Source: Halomonas shengliensis
GTDB taxonomy: Bacteria; Pseudomonadota; Gammaproteobacteria; Pseudomonadales; Halomonadaceae
Assembly: GCF_900104135.1 (NCBI RefSeq)
Contig: NZ_FNIV01000013.1
Location: 1 to 64,000, forward strand
Length of the DNA: 64,000 nucleotides
Direction of reading: 5' to 3'
Part shown: piece after piece, positions 1 to 12,846 of the stretch
Position numbering within the stretch: the first letter of the stretch is position 1
Layout of the letters: every line of letters starts with the position of its first letter
Made by a program: the position numbers and the translations under genes
The notes under the pieces: model-generated
Told to the model about the DNA's origin: nothing
Databases searched by the model: none
The model's input: only the letters and a program-made list of their open reading frames with translations

Positions 1-538
<538 letters not shown>

Positions 539-671
539 AAGATCATAAGTCCGTTAAGCGGACCAAACTTGGCTCAAGGTTCAAACGTCTCGTTTGACGA
601 GTCGCTTGCCTTGATGATACGTGACATGATCACCGCACCATCGACAAGCGCCCACATGAATTACCTGATCG

Positions 672-684
672 ATTGTTAAAGAGC
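672..684 (-). promoter_or_regulatory. rRNA antitermination boxA in the 16S leader
   Basis: The minus strand carries GCTCTTTAACAAT about 135 nt upstream of the mature 16S 5' end. This matches the boxA element (TGCTCTTTAACA) that recruits NusB/NusE in the rRNA antitermination complex. Position and orientation fit an rrn leader. Confidence 0.85.
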
Positions 685-767
685 GGCTCCAATCTCTAAG
701 GAGCGGAGCATCTCGCTTGCCGTCGTCACAACCCTGTCGCGTCGTCGGCGCCCTGCGAGGAAGGCGT

Positions 768-795
768 ATTCTACCGTGTCGCCGCGGCGTGTCAA
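768..795 (-). promoter_or_regulatory. rRNA operon promoter, proximal (P2-like)
   Basis: The minus strand has TTGACA (795..790), a 16-bp spacer and TAGAAT (773..768). This is a near-consensus sigma70 promoter with the short spacer typical of rrn promoters. It reads toward boxA and the 16S gene. Confidence 0.85.
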
Positions 796-895
796 GCAGT
801 GAGCGGCGAAGCGTGCTTGCCGATCCTGCTGACCGCCTCGCCTTTGAGAGGCGGGCGACCGAAACTCCCGAGGAACTCCGTAAGGCGTGGCGCGC

Positions 896-923
896 ATTCT
901 ACCGAATCCGCGGCGACTGTCAA
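896..923 (-). promoter_or_regulatory. rRNA operon promoter, distal (P1-like)
   Basis: A second TTGACA (923..918), 16-bp spacer, TAGAAT (901..896) lies 128 bp upstream of the proximal one with identical hexamers. The base run after the -10 is GCGCGCC, a GC-rich discriminator of the kind linked to stringent control. The sequence just upstream of the -35 is relatively AT-rich and could act as an UP element. Confidence 0.85.
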
Positions 924-1137
924 GCGAGATATTCCGAAGCGTTTCGAAAAACCCCAAGCAGAACAGTCACTTCTGCCACTTCCACCGCTAGCAACGTTGG
1001 CCCGTCGCCGGCAGCGGATGCGTACTTTACGGGCCCGGAGCCGCCGGCGCAAGCCCCGTCGGTAAAAAAGTTTCAGGACCCTGGCCGAAGGGTGAAGATG
1101 GCGTGTCCGAGCCTGCCCCGCTGACACGCCGCGCAGA
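924..1137. other. Intergenic region upstream of rrn promoters
   Basis: This stretch between the distal rrn promoter and the pssA terminator hairpin has no convincing gene. Short open frames here are on both strands and look like GC-rich noise. It probably holds upstream rrn activation sites; I could not identify Fis sites with confidence. Confidence 0.5.
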
Positions 1138-1141
1138 GACG

Positions 1142-1168
1142 ACGACGCCCGCGCGGGGCGGGCGTCGT
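1142..1168 (-). terminator. Hairpin downstream of pssA
   Basis: A perfect 11-bp inverted repeat (1142-1152 with 1158-1168, 5-nt loop) starts 20 nt after the pssA stop. There is no clear T-tract on the minus strand, so it may be a weak or Rho-assisted terminator or a 3'-end stabiliser. Confidence 0.55.
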
Positions 1169-1187
1169 GGAACAGTAGAGGGCAGGT

Positions 1188-2051
1188 TCAGGGCTCGGAC
1201 CGGTGCCTGAGCTTGCGCATCGTCGCCAGCACCGGCCCGGAGGCTACATAGGTACCGAACAGCAGCAGCAGCATCACCGAGGGCTCCAGGCTGATCACCA
1301 CGAAGCCCAGCACGATGGCCAGCAGCACCACGAAGGGCACGGGCCCCTTGAGGTCGATATCCTTGAAGCTGTAGTAGCGGATATTGCTGACCATCAGCAC
1401 CCCGGCGGCGCCCACGATCACCAGCATCAGCAGCTTGAAGCCGAAGGCCTCGGCATCGAAGCTGTGGAAGGTCCAGACACTGGCCGCCACCAGCGCCGCC
1501 GCCGAGGGGCTCGGCAGGCCGATGAACCACTTCTTGTCGACGCTGCCGATCTGCACATTGAAGCGCGCCAGGCGCAGGGCGGCGCAGGCCACGTAGAGGA
1601 AGGCCACCACCCAGCCGGTCTTGCCGATGTCCTGGAGGATCCAGGTGAAGGCCACCAGCGCCGGGGCCACGCCGAAGGAGAGCATGTCGGAGAGGCTGTC
1701 GTACTCGGCGCCGAAGGCGCTCTGGGTATTGGTCAGCCGCGCCACGCGACCGTCGAGGCCGTCGAGCACCATGGCGATGAAGATCGCCACCGAGGCGGCG
1801 GTGAAGTCGCCATTGATGCCGGCCACCACCGCGAAGAAGCCGGCGAACAGCGCCGAGGTGGTGAAGAGGTTGGGCAGCAGGTAGATGCCCTTGCGCCTGA
1901 CGGTGCGGCCATCCTCCTCCGCCTCCTCGATCACCTCGGTCTCGCGCAGGAAGGCCGCCGCCAGGTCCTCCTCCGGCGGCGCCTCCGCCGGTGACGGGCC
2001 CTCGCCCTGGGGCGACGCAGCGTGCTCGTTGTTGCGGGGATCCTGACTCAT
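1188..2051 (-). CDS. pssA: CDP-diacylglycerol--serine O-phosphatidyltransferase
   Basis: Makes phosphatidylserine from CDP-diacylglycerol and L-serine, the first step to phosphatidylethanolamine, at the inner membrane. The 287-residue protein has an acidic N-terminal tail of about 50 residues and then a multi-span membrane domain. The CDP-alcohol phosphatidyltransferase signature D-G-L-D-G-R-V-A-R followed by G-x3-D-x3-D lies at about residues 95-120. The membrane-embedded form is the type II (Bacillus-like) enzyme rather than the E. coli ribosome-associated one. The ATG at 2051 is chosen because it is preceded by GGATGAGA; the open frame continues upstream without a better site. It lies downstream of ilvC on the same strand with a strong terminator between, so it is probably transcribed separately. 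Confidence 0.93.
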   Translation of the reverse strand: MSQDPRNNEHAASPQGEGPSPAEAPPEEDLAAAFLRETEVIEEAEEDGRTVRRKGIYLLPNLFTTSALFAGFFAVVAGINGDFTAASVAIFIAMVLDGLDGRVARLTNTQSAFGAEYDSLSDMLSFGVAPALVAFTWILQDIGKTGWVVAFLYVACAALRLARFNVQIGSVDKKWFIGLPSPSAAALVAASVWTFHSFDAEAFGFKLLMLVIVGAAGVLMVSNIRYYSFKDIDLKGPVPFVVLLAIVLGFVVISLEPSVMLLLLFGTYVASGPVLATMRKLRHRSEP

Positions 2052-2146
2052 CGTCTCATCCGTTGCCTGGAAATCATGGGGCCATTCTTGCACGGTCCCC
2101 CATGGGCGCAAAGCCGGCCACGCCACGCGCCACACCCCGGAAACGA

Positions 2147-2174
2147 CCAGGGGCGCGGTTGTCCGCGCCCCTGG
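2147..2174 (-). terminator. Terminator of ilvC
   Basis: A perfect 12-bp stem (2147-2158 with 2163-2174, 4-nt loop) lies 25 nt past the ilvC stop and upstream of pssA. On the minus strand it is followed by TCGTTTCC, a short T-rich tail. Confidence 0.7.
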
Positions 2175-2199
2175 TCCTCTTCTCGAGTCATCGACCCGA

Positions 2200-4273
<2,074 letters not shown>

Positions 4274-4288
4274 GCCGAGGCCAGACGT

Positions 4289-4318
4289 AATAAGGCCGCC
4301 CCGAGGGGCGGCCTTATT
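4289..4318 (+). terminator. Strong terminator of ilvY (possibly bidirectional)
   Basis: A 14-bp perfect stem, AATAAGGCCGCCCC (4289-4302) with its complement at 4305-4318, starts 15 nt after the ilvY stop. The A/T ends give a T-rich tail in both directions, so it may also serve ilvH on the other strand, although that gene ends about 155 bp away. I see no gene in 4319-4474. Confidence 0.85.
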
Positions 4319-4474
4319 GATCATGCAGTACGGGCAAAGATTTACGTCACGAGCGAAGATAGGTCGGTCGCCGCCGGAGCGCAGCAACCGGAGTTGACTG
4401 GCCGCTCAATGAGGATTGTGACGGTTCGACGCCTCGACACCGCCGGCGACCGAGATATCGAGCGCAGTAGTAAA

Positions 4475-4966
4475 TCAAAGGGACAGCACCTTGTCGCCAC
4501 GAGCGATCCCCGACACCCCGGTGCGGGCCACCTCGAGCACCCCCACCGGCTCCATGGCCTGCAGGAAGGCGTCGAGCTTGCCGGCGTCGCCGGTGATCTG
4601 CACCGTGAACAGGCTCGGCGTCACGTCGACGATCTGCGCGCGGAAGATATCCGCGGTGCGCTTGACCTCGTCGCGGGTCGAGCCCAGCGCCTTGACCTTT
4701 ACCAGCATCAGCTCGCGCTCGATGTGGTTGCCCTCGGTGAGGTCCACCAGCTTGACCACGTCGATCAGCTTGTTGAGGTGCTTGGTGATCTGCTCGATCA
4801 CCCGGTCGTCACCCACGGTGGTCACCGTCAGCCGCGACAGGGTGGGATCCTCGGTGGGCGCTACGTTGAGCGTCTCGATGTTGAAGTTGCGCTGCGAGAA
4901 GAGCCCCACCACGCGAGACAGGGCGCCCGGTTCGTTTTCCATCAGAATCGAGATGATATGGCGCAT
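4475..4966 (-). CDS. ilvH: Acetolactate synthase small (regulatory) subunit
   Basis: The 163-residue regulatory subunit of acetohydroxyacid synthase III. The N-terminal ACT domain (MRHIISILMENEPGALSRV at residues 1-19) binds valine and confers feedback inhibition; the C-terminal half is the second ACT-like domain. The length matches IlvH/IlvN. The ATG at 4966 overlaps the stop of ilvI (TGATG), so the two subunits are translationally coupled and probably made in fixed ratio. Confidence 0.96.
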   Translation of the reverse strand: MRHIISILMENEPGALSRVVGLFSQRNFNIETLNVAPTEDPTLSRLTVTTVGDDRVIEQITKHLNKLIDVVKLVDLTEGNHIERELMLVKVKALGSTRDEVKRTADIFRAQIVDVTPSLFTVQITGDAGKLDAFLQAMEPVGVLEVARTGVSGIARGDKVLSL

Positions 4967-6690
4967 CAGGTCCGCTCCGTCTTGGAAAGCAGCATGTCAC
5001 GCATGGAGCCCAGGGGCACCTGCATCGGATAGACGTGCTCGTGCGGGTCGACCGCCACGTCGAGGAAGACCAGCTCGTGCTTGTCGGCCAGGAAACGCTC
5101 CATGGCCGGCTCGAGCTCGTCGAGGGTCTCGACCTTCAGCGCGGTAAAGCCATACGACTCGATCAGCTTCTGGAAGTCCGGCAGCGACTCCATGTAGGAG
5201 TGCGCATGACGCGACTTGTAGTTGAGGTCCTGCCACTGGCGCACCATGCCCAGCGAGGCGTTGTTGAGGTTGATGATCTTCACGCCGCCACCGAACTGCT
5301 TACAGGTGGAGAGCTCCTGCATCATCATCTGGAAGCTGCCCTCGCCGGTGACGCAGACCACCTGCTCCTCGGGGAAGTTCTGCTTGATGCCCATGGCCGC
5401 CGGGAAGCCGAAGCCCATGGTGCCGAGCCCTCCGGAGGTGATGAAGCGGTTGGGCTTGTCGAACTTGTAGTACTGGGCCGCGAACATCTGGTGCTGGCCG
5501 ACGTCGGTGGTGACGTAGGCCTCGCCGCGGGTGGCACGGCACAGCGACTCGATCACCTCCTGCGGCTTGATCGCCTCGCCGGGCCTGGAGGGCTCGTAGA
5601 GCTTGCCCACGCGCTCCTCGCGCCAGCCGTCGATCTTCTGCCACCACTCCGCGAGGGCTTCGGGGTTGGCCGGCTCCTTGCCCTGCACCAGGCTGATCAT
5701 CTCGCTGATCACGCTGCCCGCCGGGCCCACGATGGGCACGTCGGCGCGCACCGTCTTGGAGACCGAGCTCGGGTCGATGTCGACGTGGATCACCTTGGCG
5801 GTGGGACAAAACTTGGAGGTGTTGTTGGTGACGCGGTCGTCGAAGCGCGCGCCGATGGCGATCACCAGGTCGGCATGGTGCATGGCCATGTTGGATTCAT
5901 AGGAGCCGTGCATGCCCAGCCAGCCCAGGCACTGGCGGTCGCTCTGCGGGTAGGCCCCGATGCCCATCAGGGTGGTAGTGATGGGGTAGCCCAGGCGCTT
6001 GACCAGGTCGGTCAGCCCCTCGCTGGCCCGCCCGGTGACCACGCCGCCGCCGGTGTAGAACACCGGCCGCTTGGCCTTGAGCATCATCTCCACGGCCTTC
6101 TTGATCTGGCCGGTATGGCCGCGGCTGACCGGGTTGTACGAGCGCATCTTGACCTTCTTCGGGTAGACGTACTCGTAGCGCTCGGTGGGGGCGGTCATGT
6201 CCTTGGGAATGTCCACCACCACCGGGCCGGGACGACCGGTGGAGGCGAGATAGAAGGCCTTCTTGAGGACCTCCGGGATCTCGCTGGGATGGCGGATCGA
6301 GAAGCTGTGCTTCACGATCGGCCGGGTCACGCCGACGATGTCGGTCTCCTGGAAGGCGTCGTCGCCGATCAGGTGGCTCATCACCTGGCCGCACAGCACC
6401 ACCATCGGGATCGAGTCCATGTAGGCGGTGGCGATGCCGGTGACGGCGTTGGTGGCGCCGGGGCCGGAGGTCACCAGCACCACGCCGGGCTTGCCCGAGG
6501 CGCGCGCATAGCCGTCGGCGGCATGGGTGGCGGCCTGCTCGTGGCGCACCAGGATGTGCTTGACCTTGTCCTGGCGGAAGAGGGCGTCGTAGATGTGCAG
6601 CGCCGCCCCGCCGGGATAGCCGTAGATGTATTCGACGCCCTCATCCTGCAGGAAGCGGGCGATCATGTCCGCGCCGGAAAGCAATTCCAC
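4966..6690 (-). CDS. ilvI: Acetolactate synthase large (catalytic) subunit
   Basis: ThDP-dependent catalytic subunit that condenses two pyruvates, or pyruvate and 2-oxobutyrate, the committed step of branched-chain amino acid synthesis. The protein has 574 residues, as expected. It shows the start region ELLSGADMIARFL, the catalytic-Glu region YPGGAALHIYD, and the C-terminal ThDP site (GEGSFQMMMQELST and N-N-A-S-L-G). The start is taken as GTG at 6690 because family members begin at this point (M-E-x-L-S-G-A) and AGGGGAG lies upstream. The same frame stays open almost 280 nt further, which I regard as a GC-bias artefact. It forms an operon with ilvH. Confidence 0.95.
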   Translation of the reverse strand: MELLSGADMIARFLQDEGVEYIYGYPGGAALHIYDALFRQDKVKHILVRHEQAATHAADGYARASGKPGVVLVTSGPGATNAVTGIATAYMDSIPMVVLCGQVMSHLIGDDAFQETDIVGVTRPIVKHSFSIRHPSEIPEVLKKAFYLASTGRPGPVVVDIPKDMTAPTERYEYVYPKKVKMRSYNPVSRGHTGQIKKAVEMMLKAKRPVFYTGGGVVTGRASEGLTDLVKRLGYPITTTLMGIGAYPQSDRQCLGWLGMHGSYESNMAMHHADLVIAIGARFDDRVTNNTSKFCPTAKVIHVDIDPSSVSKTVRADVPIVGPAGSVISEMISLVQGKEPANPEALAEWWQKIDGWREERVGKLYEPSRPGEAIKPQEVIESLCRATRGEAYVTTDVGQHQMFAAQYYKFDKPNRFITSGGLGTMGFGFPAAMGIKQNFPEEQVVCVTGEGSFQMMMQELSTCKQFGGGVKIINLNNASLGMVRQWQDLNYKSRHAHSYMESLPDFQKLIESYGFTALKVETLDELEPAMERFLADKHELVFLDVAVDPHEHVYPMQVPLGSMRDMLLSKTERT

Positions 6691-6984
6691 GTGTTTTTCT
6701 CCCCTGGAGGTCTCGAGTGCGATCCGCGCCCGTGCGAGCGCGGCGTCGAGTGCGGCGGTATGCCGCTGCCGGCCGTTGCCGGCACCTGATGCCAAACCCT
6801 GGCAAGAAGCCCTGTTGGGGCCTGCACTCTCATGCGGCAGTTCGCCGCGTCGGGGCATTGGTCGACCCGGGCGGTTGGCCCGGAGCCGGACGTCCTTCGG
6901 CGGGTAGAGGCCGTGCGGCCTACCCGTCACGCGGAGATGGGGGGTTGCCCGCTGGGTCCGCGCCCGCAATCAGGATACCGGTGA
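6691..6984 (-). other. Long ilvIH leader region
   Basis: This is the presumed 5' untranslated region of ilvIH if the promoter at 6985-7013 is right. It contains an imperfect hairpin at about 6901-6926 (CGGGTA...TACCCG with inner GGCC/GGCC). I found no leader peptide rich in Val, Leu or Ile with a classical attenuator. No gene is supported. Confidence 0.4.
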
Positions 6985-7013
6985 AGATTCCATTAGCGCG
7001 GCAAGGGTGTCAA
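6985..7013 (-). promoter_or_regulatory. Candidate ilvIH promoter
   Basis: The minus strand carries TTGACA (7013..7008), a 17-bp spacer and GAATCT (6990..6985). The -35 is consensus and the -10 is weak. It lies about 300 bp upstream of the ilvI start, after the clpB terminator. Confidence 0.45.
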
Positions 7014-7036
7014 CCGGGGCGGCGGGAACCGGGGCC

Positions 7037-7058
7037 AAAAAGAACCCGCCGGGCGGGT
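7037..7058 (-). terminator. Intrinsic terminator downstream of clpB
   Basis: On the minus strand a GC-rich hairpin (ACCCGC...GCGGGT, 7058..7044) is followed directly by TTCTTTTT. It lies 143-164 bp after the clpB stop and just before the ilvIH promoter, separating the two units. Confidence 0.75.
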
Positions 7059-7130
7059 CGCCGGGCGGGCAAGGGGGGTTACAGGACGCAACCTAGATTC
7101 AGTGTAGACGGGAAGGCGTGGGGGCGTGGG

Positions 7131-7159
7131 GCCCACCCGGGCGCGACGCCCGGGTGGGC
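7131..7159 (-). terminator. GC-rich hairpin after clpB stop
   Basis: A perfect 13-bp stem (7131-7143 with 7147-7159, 3-nt loop) starts 42 nt after the clpB stop codon. It lacks a T-tract, so it may stabilise the mRNA 3' end or help the terminator at 7037-7058. Confidence 0.5.
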
Positions 7160-7200
7160 ACAGCCTCGCGATGGTAACGGCCCCACGCTGGCAAGCGGGC

Positions 7201-9786
<2,586 letters not shown>

Positions 9787-9857
9787 GAAAGCTTCCTCCA
9801 TCGGGATGGCGAGGCGCTCGGACGCCCCGCTTGACCCTGTGAATGTCTTGACACCTT

Positions 9858-9886
9858 CAATGGCGTCAGGCTGGCCGGGTTTCAAG
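9858..9886 (-). promoter_or_regulatory. Sigma32 (heat-shock) promoter of clpB
   Basis: The minus strand has CTTGAAA (9886..9880), a 14-bp spacer and CGCCATTG (9865..9858). This closely fits the RpoH consensus CTTGAAA-N(11-16)-CCCCATNT and sits upstream of a known RpoH target. Confidence 0.75.
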
Positions 9887-9940
9887 TCGGCCGCCAGAGG
9901 AAGCGCGCGGCAAGTTGACGAGGATCAACGGAGAAAGGGG

Positions 9941-10696
9941 CTAGCGCAGCCAGATCACGCTGGCCATGCGGCCGGTGCGGCCGTCGTCGCGGCGGTGGGA
10001 GTAGAAGCGCGGTTCGCAGGCGGTGCAGAAGTGGCCGCCGCTGATGTGCGAGACGCCCAAGCGCTCGAGGCGCAGGCGCGCCAGGCGGTAGAGGTCGGCC
10101 ATGTAGTGGCCCAGGCGGTAGGGGCTGGGGTCGAAGGCCTCGACGGCCTCGGGATGGACGCCGACGAAGGCCTGGTAGACCTCGGGTCCCACCTCGAACT
10201 GGGCGTTGGAGATCGCCGGGCCCAGCCAGGCGAGCTGCTCCTCCGGCGGCACGCCCAGCGCGGCCACCGTCGCCTCCAGCACCCCGCCGGCCAGGCCGCG
10301 CCAGCCGGCGTGGGCCACCGCCACCCGCTCACCACGGCGGTCGCAGAGGAACACCGGCAGGCAGTCGGCGGTGAGCACCACGCAGGCGTAGTCACGGTTC
10401 ACCGCCACGGCGGCATCCGCCTCGGGGGGCTCGGCCGCGAGGGCCTGCTGCACCCGGGCGCCGTGCACCTGGTTGAGCCACAGCAGCGGGCGCTCGCCGT
10501 CGACCTGCTTCTCCAGCAGCCGCCGGCAGAGCGCCACGTGGTCGGGGTTGTCGCCGACATGGTCGGCGGGGTTGAAGCAGGCGAAATCACCCTGGCTCGG
10601 CCCCGTCTCTCGGGTGGTGACGAAGGCACCCACCGAGGTCGGCGCCGGCCAGTCGGGCAGGATCAGGGTGGGACGCAGGTCGGGCGCATCGCTCAT
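9941..10696 (-). CDS. pgeF: PgeF/YfiH family multicopper-fold (laccase-domain) protein
   Basis: A 251-residue member of the YfiH/PgeF family. Conserved metal-site regions are visible: NQVHG near residue 76, LTADCLPV, and AHAGWRGL. E. coli PgeF is reported to edit peptidoglycan by removing L-Ser-MurNAc precursors, and related proteins act on purine nucleosides or phenols; which applies here cannot be told from sequence. It starts 13 bp after rluD and is probably cotranscribed with it. Confidence 0.9.
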   Translation of the reverse strand: MSDAPDLRPTLILPDWPAPTSVGAFVTTRETGPSQGDFACFNPADHVGDNPDHVALCRRLLEKQVDGERPLLWLNQVHGARVQQALAAEPPEADAAVAVNRDYACVVLTADCLPVFLCDRRGERVAVAHAGWRGLAGGVLEATVAALGVPPEEQLAWLGPAISNAQFEVGPEVYQAFVGVHPEAVEAFDPSPYRLGHYMADLYRLARLRLERLGVSHISGGHFCTACEPRFYSHRRDDGRTGRMASVIWLR

Positions 10697-10709
10697 GGTC
10701 GGCTCCTCG

Positions 10710-11669
10710 TCAGCGCATCGTCTCGCTGTCGTCGCGCAGGTAGTCCAGCAGCATCAGCAGGTCGTCGGGCAGTGCCGCGCGGAAGCTCACCGTCTCGCCG
10801 CTGCCCGGATGCACGAAGGCCAGCTTGCGGGCATGCAGGGCCTGGCGCGGGAAGTCGCGCAGGATCTCCTTGAGGGTCGACGAGGCGCCGGCGGGCAGCT
10901 TGAGGCGGCCGCCATAGACCGGGTCTCCCACCAGCGGGTAGCGCAGGTGCGCCAGGTGGACGCGGATCTGGTGGGTGCGCCCGGTCTCCAGGCGGCAGCG
11001 CACATGGGTATGGGCGCGGAAGCGCTCCACCACCCGGTAGTGGGTCACCGCCGGCTTGCCGGAGGCGGTCACCGCCTGGCGCTTGCGATCCTTGGGGTGG
11101 CGCCCGATGGGGGCGTCCACGGTGCCGCCGGCGGTCATCACCCCCACGCAGATGGCGTCGTACTCCCGCGACACCGTGCGCGCCTGGAGCTGCTCCACCA
11201 GCGCCGTCTGGGCGGCCAGGGTCCTGGCCACCACCATCAGCCCGCTGGTGTCCTTGTCCAGGCGGTGGACGATACCCGCCCGGGGCACCGCCGCCAGCGC
11301 CGGGTCATGATGGAGCAGCGCGTTGAGCAGGGTGCCGTCGGGGTTGCCCGCCGCCGGGTGCACCACCAGGCCCGGGGGCTTGTCGATCACCAGCACCTGG
11401 TCATCCTCGTACACCACCTCGAGGGGGATATCCTCGGGCTGGAAGCGGGTGTCGTCCTCCACCTCGGTGGCCAGGCGCAGCCACTCGCCGCCGTAGACCT
11501 TGTCCTTGGGCTTGGCCACCTGGCCATCCAGGGTCAGCTCGCCGGCCTTGATCCACGCCTTGAGGCGCTCGCGGGAGAAGTCGGCGAAGAGCTCGGCCGC
11601 CGCCTGGTCCAGGCGCTGGCCGGCCATGGCATCGGGGACGCGCTGCTGTGCTTCGAGGGTCTGGGACAT
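10710..11669 (-). CDS. rluD: 23S rRNA pseudouridine(1911/1915/1917) synthase
   Basis: Isomerises uridines in helix 69 of 23S rRNA during large-subunit maturation. The 319-residue protein has an S4 RNA-binding domain (about residues 15-75) and a pseudouridine synthase domain with the catalytic aspartate in RLDKDTSGL. It is divergent from bamD and followed by pgeF, the conserved gammaproteobacterial arrangement that distinguishes RluD from RluA/RluC paralogues. Confidence 0.94.
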   Translation of the reverse strand: MSQTLEAQQRVPDAMAGQRLDQAAAELFADFSRERLKAWIKAGELTLDGQVAKPKDKVYGGEWLRLATEVEDDTRFQPEDIPLEVVYEDDQVLVIDKPPGLVVHPAAGNPDGTLLNALLHHDPALAAVPRAGIVHRLDKDTSGLMVVARTLAAQTALVEQLQARTVSREYDAICVGVMTAGGTVDAPIGRHPKDRKRQAVTASGKPAVTHYRVVERFRAHTHVRCRLETGRTHQIRVHLAHLRYPLVGDPVYGGRLKLPAGASSTLKEILRDFPRQALHARKLAFVHPGSGETVSFRAALPDDLLMLLDYLRDDSETMR

Positions 11670-11807
11670 GGGGTGAGCGTGACCGTTTGCGGGGTTCGGG
11701 GACGGGGCACCGCCGATGACTGCGTTTTGCCGTGCAGTGCTTTATAGTGGGCGGGTTTCGGTCGATTCTATCACGGCCAGTCCGCGTTGTTTGCCACGAG
11801 GATCACG

Positions 11808-12701
11808 ATGCGCCTTTCCAATACTCCTGCCCGTCTCGCGGCCCTGCTGCTGGCCGCCGGCCTGCTGTCCGGCTGCTCCCTGTTCGGTGGCGGCGCCGAG
11901 GACTCCCGCGATGCCAGCGACGCCAGCGTCTTCCCCGAGGAGGGCGGCCCGCCGCGGCCGGGGCTGGAGGAGAACACCGAATACGCCGACCTGGGCGAGC
12001 GCGAGCTCTACGAGGAGGCGCGCGACTCCCTGGATCGCGGCAACTTCACCGCGGCCATCTCGCGCCTCGAGGCACTGGATACCCGCTATCCCTTCGGCGC
12101 CCACGCCGAGCAGGCCCAGCTGGAGCTGATCTACGCCTACTACGAGATCGACGACTGGGAGGCGACCCGGGCCGCGGCCAACCGCTTCATCCGCCTGCAC
12201 CCCAGCCACCCCCAGGCCGACTACGCCCTCTACATGCGCGGCCTGGCCGCCTGGCAGGCCGGGCGCTTCAGCCTCGAGCGGCTCAAGCTGATCGACATCT
12301 CCAAGCGTGACCTGGGCGCCTCCCGCGACGCCTACACCGACTTCCGCGAGCTGGTTCGCCTCTACCCCAATAGCCAGTACGCCCCGGACGCCCGCCAGCG
12401 CATCGTCTATCTGCGCAACGTCCTGGCGGAGCACGAGCTGCAAGTGGCCGACTACTACCTGCGCCGCGGCGCCTACCTGGCCGCCGTGGAGCGCGGCCGC
12501 TGGGTGATCGAGAACTACCCCCAGAGCCAGGCCACCCGCGACGCCCTGGCGACCATGGTGGAGGGCTACCTGGGCCTGGAGATGCACGACCGCGCCCGTG
12601 AGGTGCTGCGCGTGCTGATCGACAACGCCCCGGACCACGAGCGCCTGCGTGGCCGCACCTTCGAGCCGCAATACGTCGAGGGCAAGACGATCTCCGCCTG
12701 A
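11808..12701 (+). CDS. bamD: Outer membrane assembly lipoprotein BamD
   Basis: Essential lipoprotein of the BAM complex that inserts beta-barrel proteins in the outer membrane. The 297-residue precursor has a signal peptide ending in the lipobox LLSGC (Cys about residue 23), followed by an acidic linker and TPR repeats. The ATG at 11808 is preceded by GAGGA; an upstream in-frame ATG is less likely. It is divergent from rluD and ends at a strong terminator. Confidence 0.95.
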   Translation: MRLSNTPARLAALLLAAGLLSGCSLFGGGAEDSRDASDASVFPEEGGPPRPGLEENTEYADLGERELYEEARDSLDRGNFTAAISRLEALDTRYPFGAHAEQAQLELIYAYYEIDDWEATRAAANRFIRLHPSHPQADYALYMRGLAAWQAGRFSLERLKLIDISKRDLGASRDAYTDFRELVRLYPNSQYAPDARQRIVYLRNVLAEHELQVADYYLRRGAYLAAVERGRWVIENYPQSQATRDALATMVEGYLGLEMHDRAREVLRVLIDNAPDHERLRGRTFEPQYVEGKTISA

Positions 12702-12721
12702 TCGCCCACCGCCCGAGACGA

Positions 12722-12750
12722 CGGGCCCGCCAGCCACGCTGGCGGGCCCG
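12722..12750 (+). terminator. Terminator of bamD
   Basis: A perfect 13-bp stem (12722-12734 with 12738-12750, 3-nt loop) starts 20 nt after the bamD stop and is followed by TTGG. The remaining sequence to 12846 has no gene. Confidence 0.75.
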
Positions 12751-12846
12751 TTGGCATCTGGACCAAGGGACAGGCGCCAGCCAACGCCAGGCTTCGGTAT
12801 ACTGAGGGCCATTCGCACCCGCATCGCAGCCCACCGAAGGCCCGCC

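Noticed and set aside
717..1127. Several small open frames between the 16S gene and pssA
   Set aside because: They overlap the rrn promoters and boxA, lack ribosome sites and have no recognisable product.
5035..6789. Long open frame (584 codons) antisense to ilvI
   Set aside because: High GC at third positions leaves the opposite strand open. The translation is His/Gly/Leu/Val-rich with no family resemblance, and the sense strand is clearly ilvI. The same applies to the long antisense frames over ilvC, clpB, ileS and uvrA.
6691..6969. N-terminal extension of ilvI by about 93 residues
   Set aside because: The extension has no similarity to acetolactate synthases and shows Arg/Ala/Pro-rich GC-bias composition; a good ribosome site precedes the GTG at 6690.
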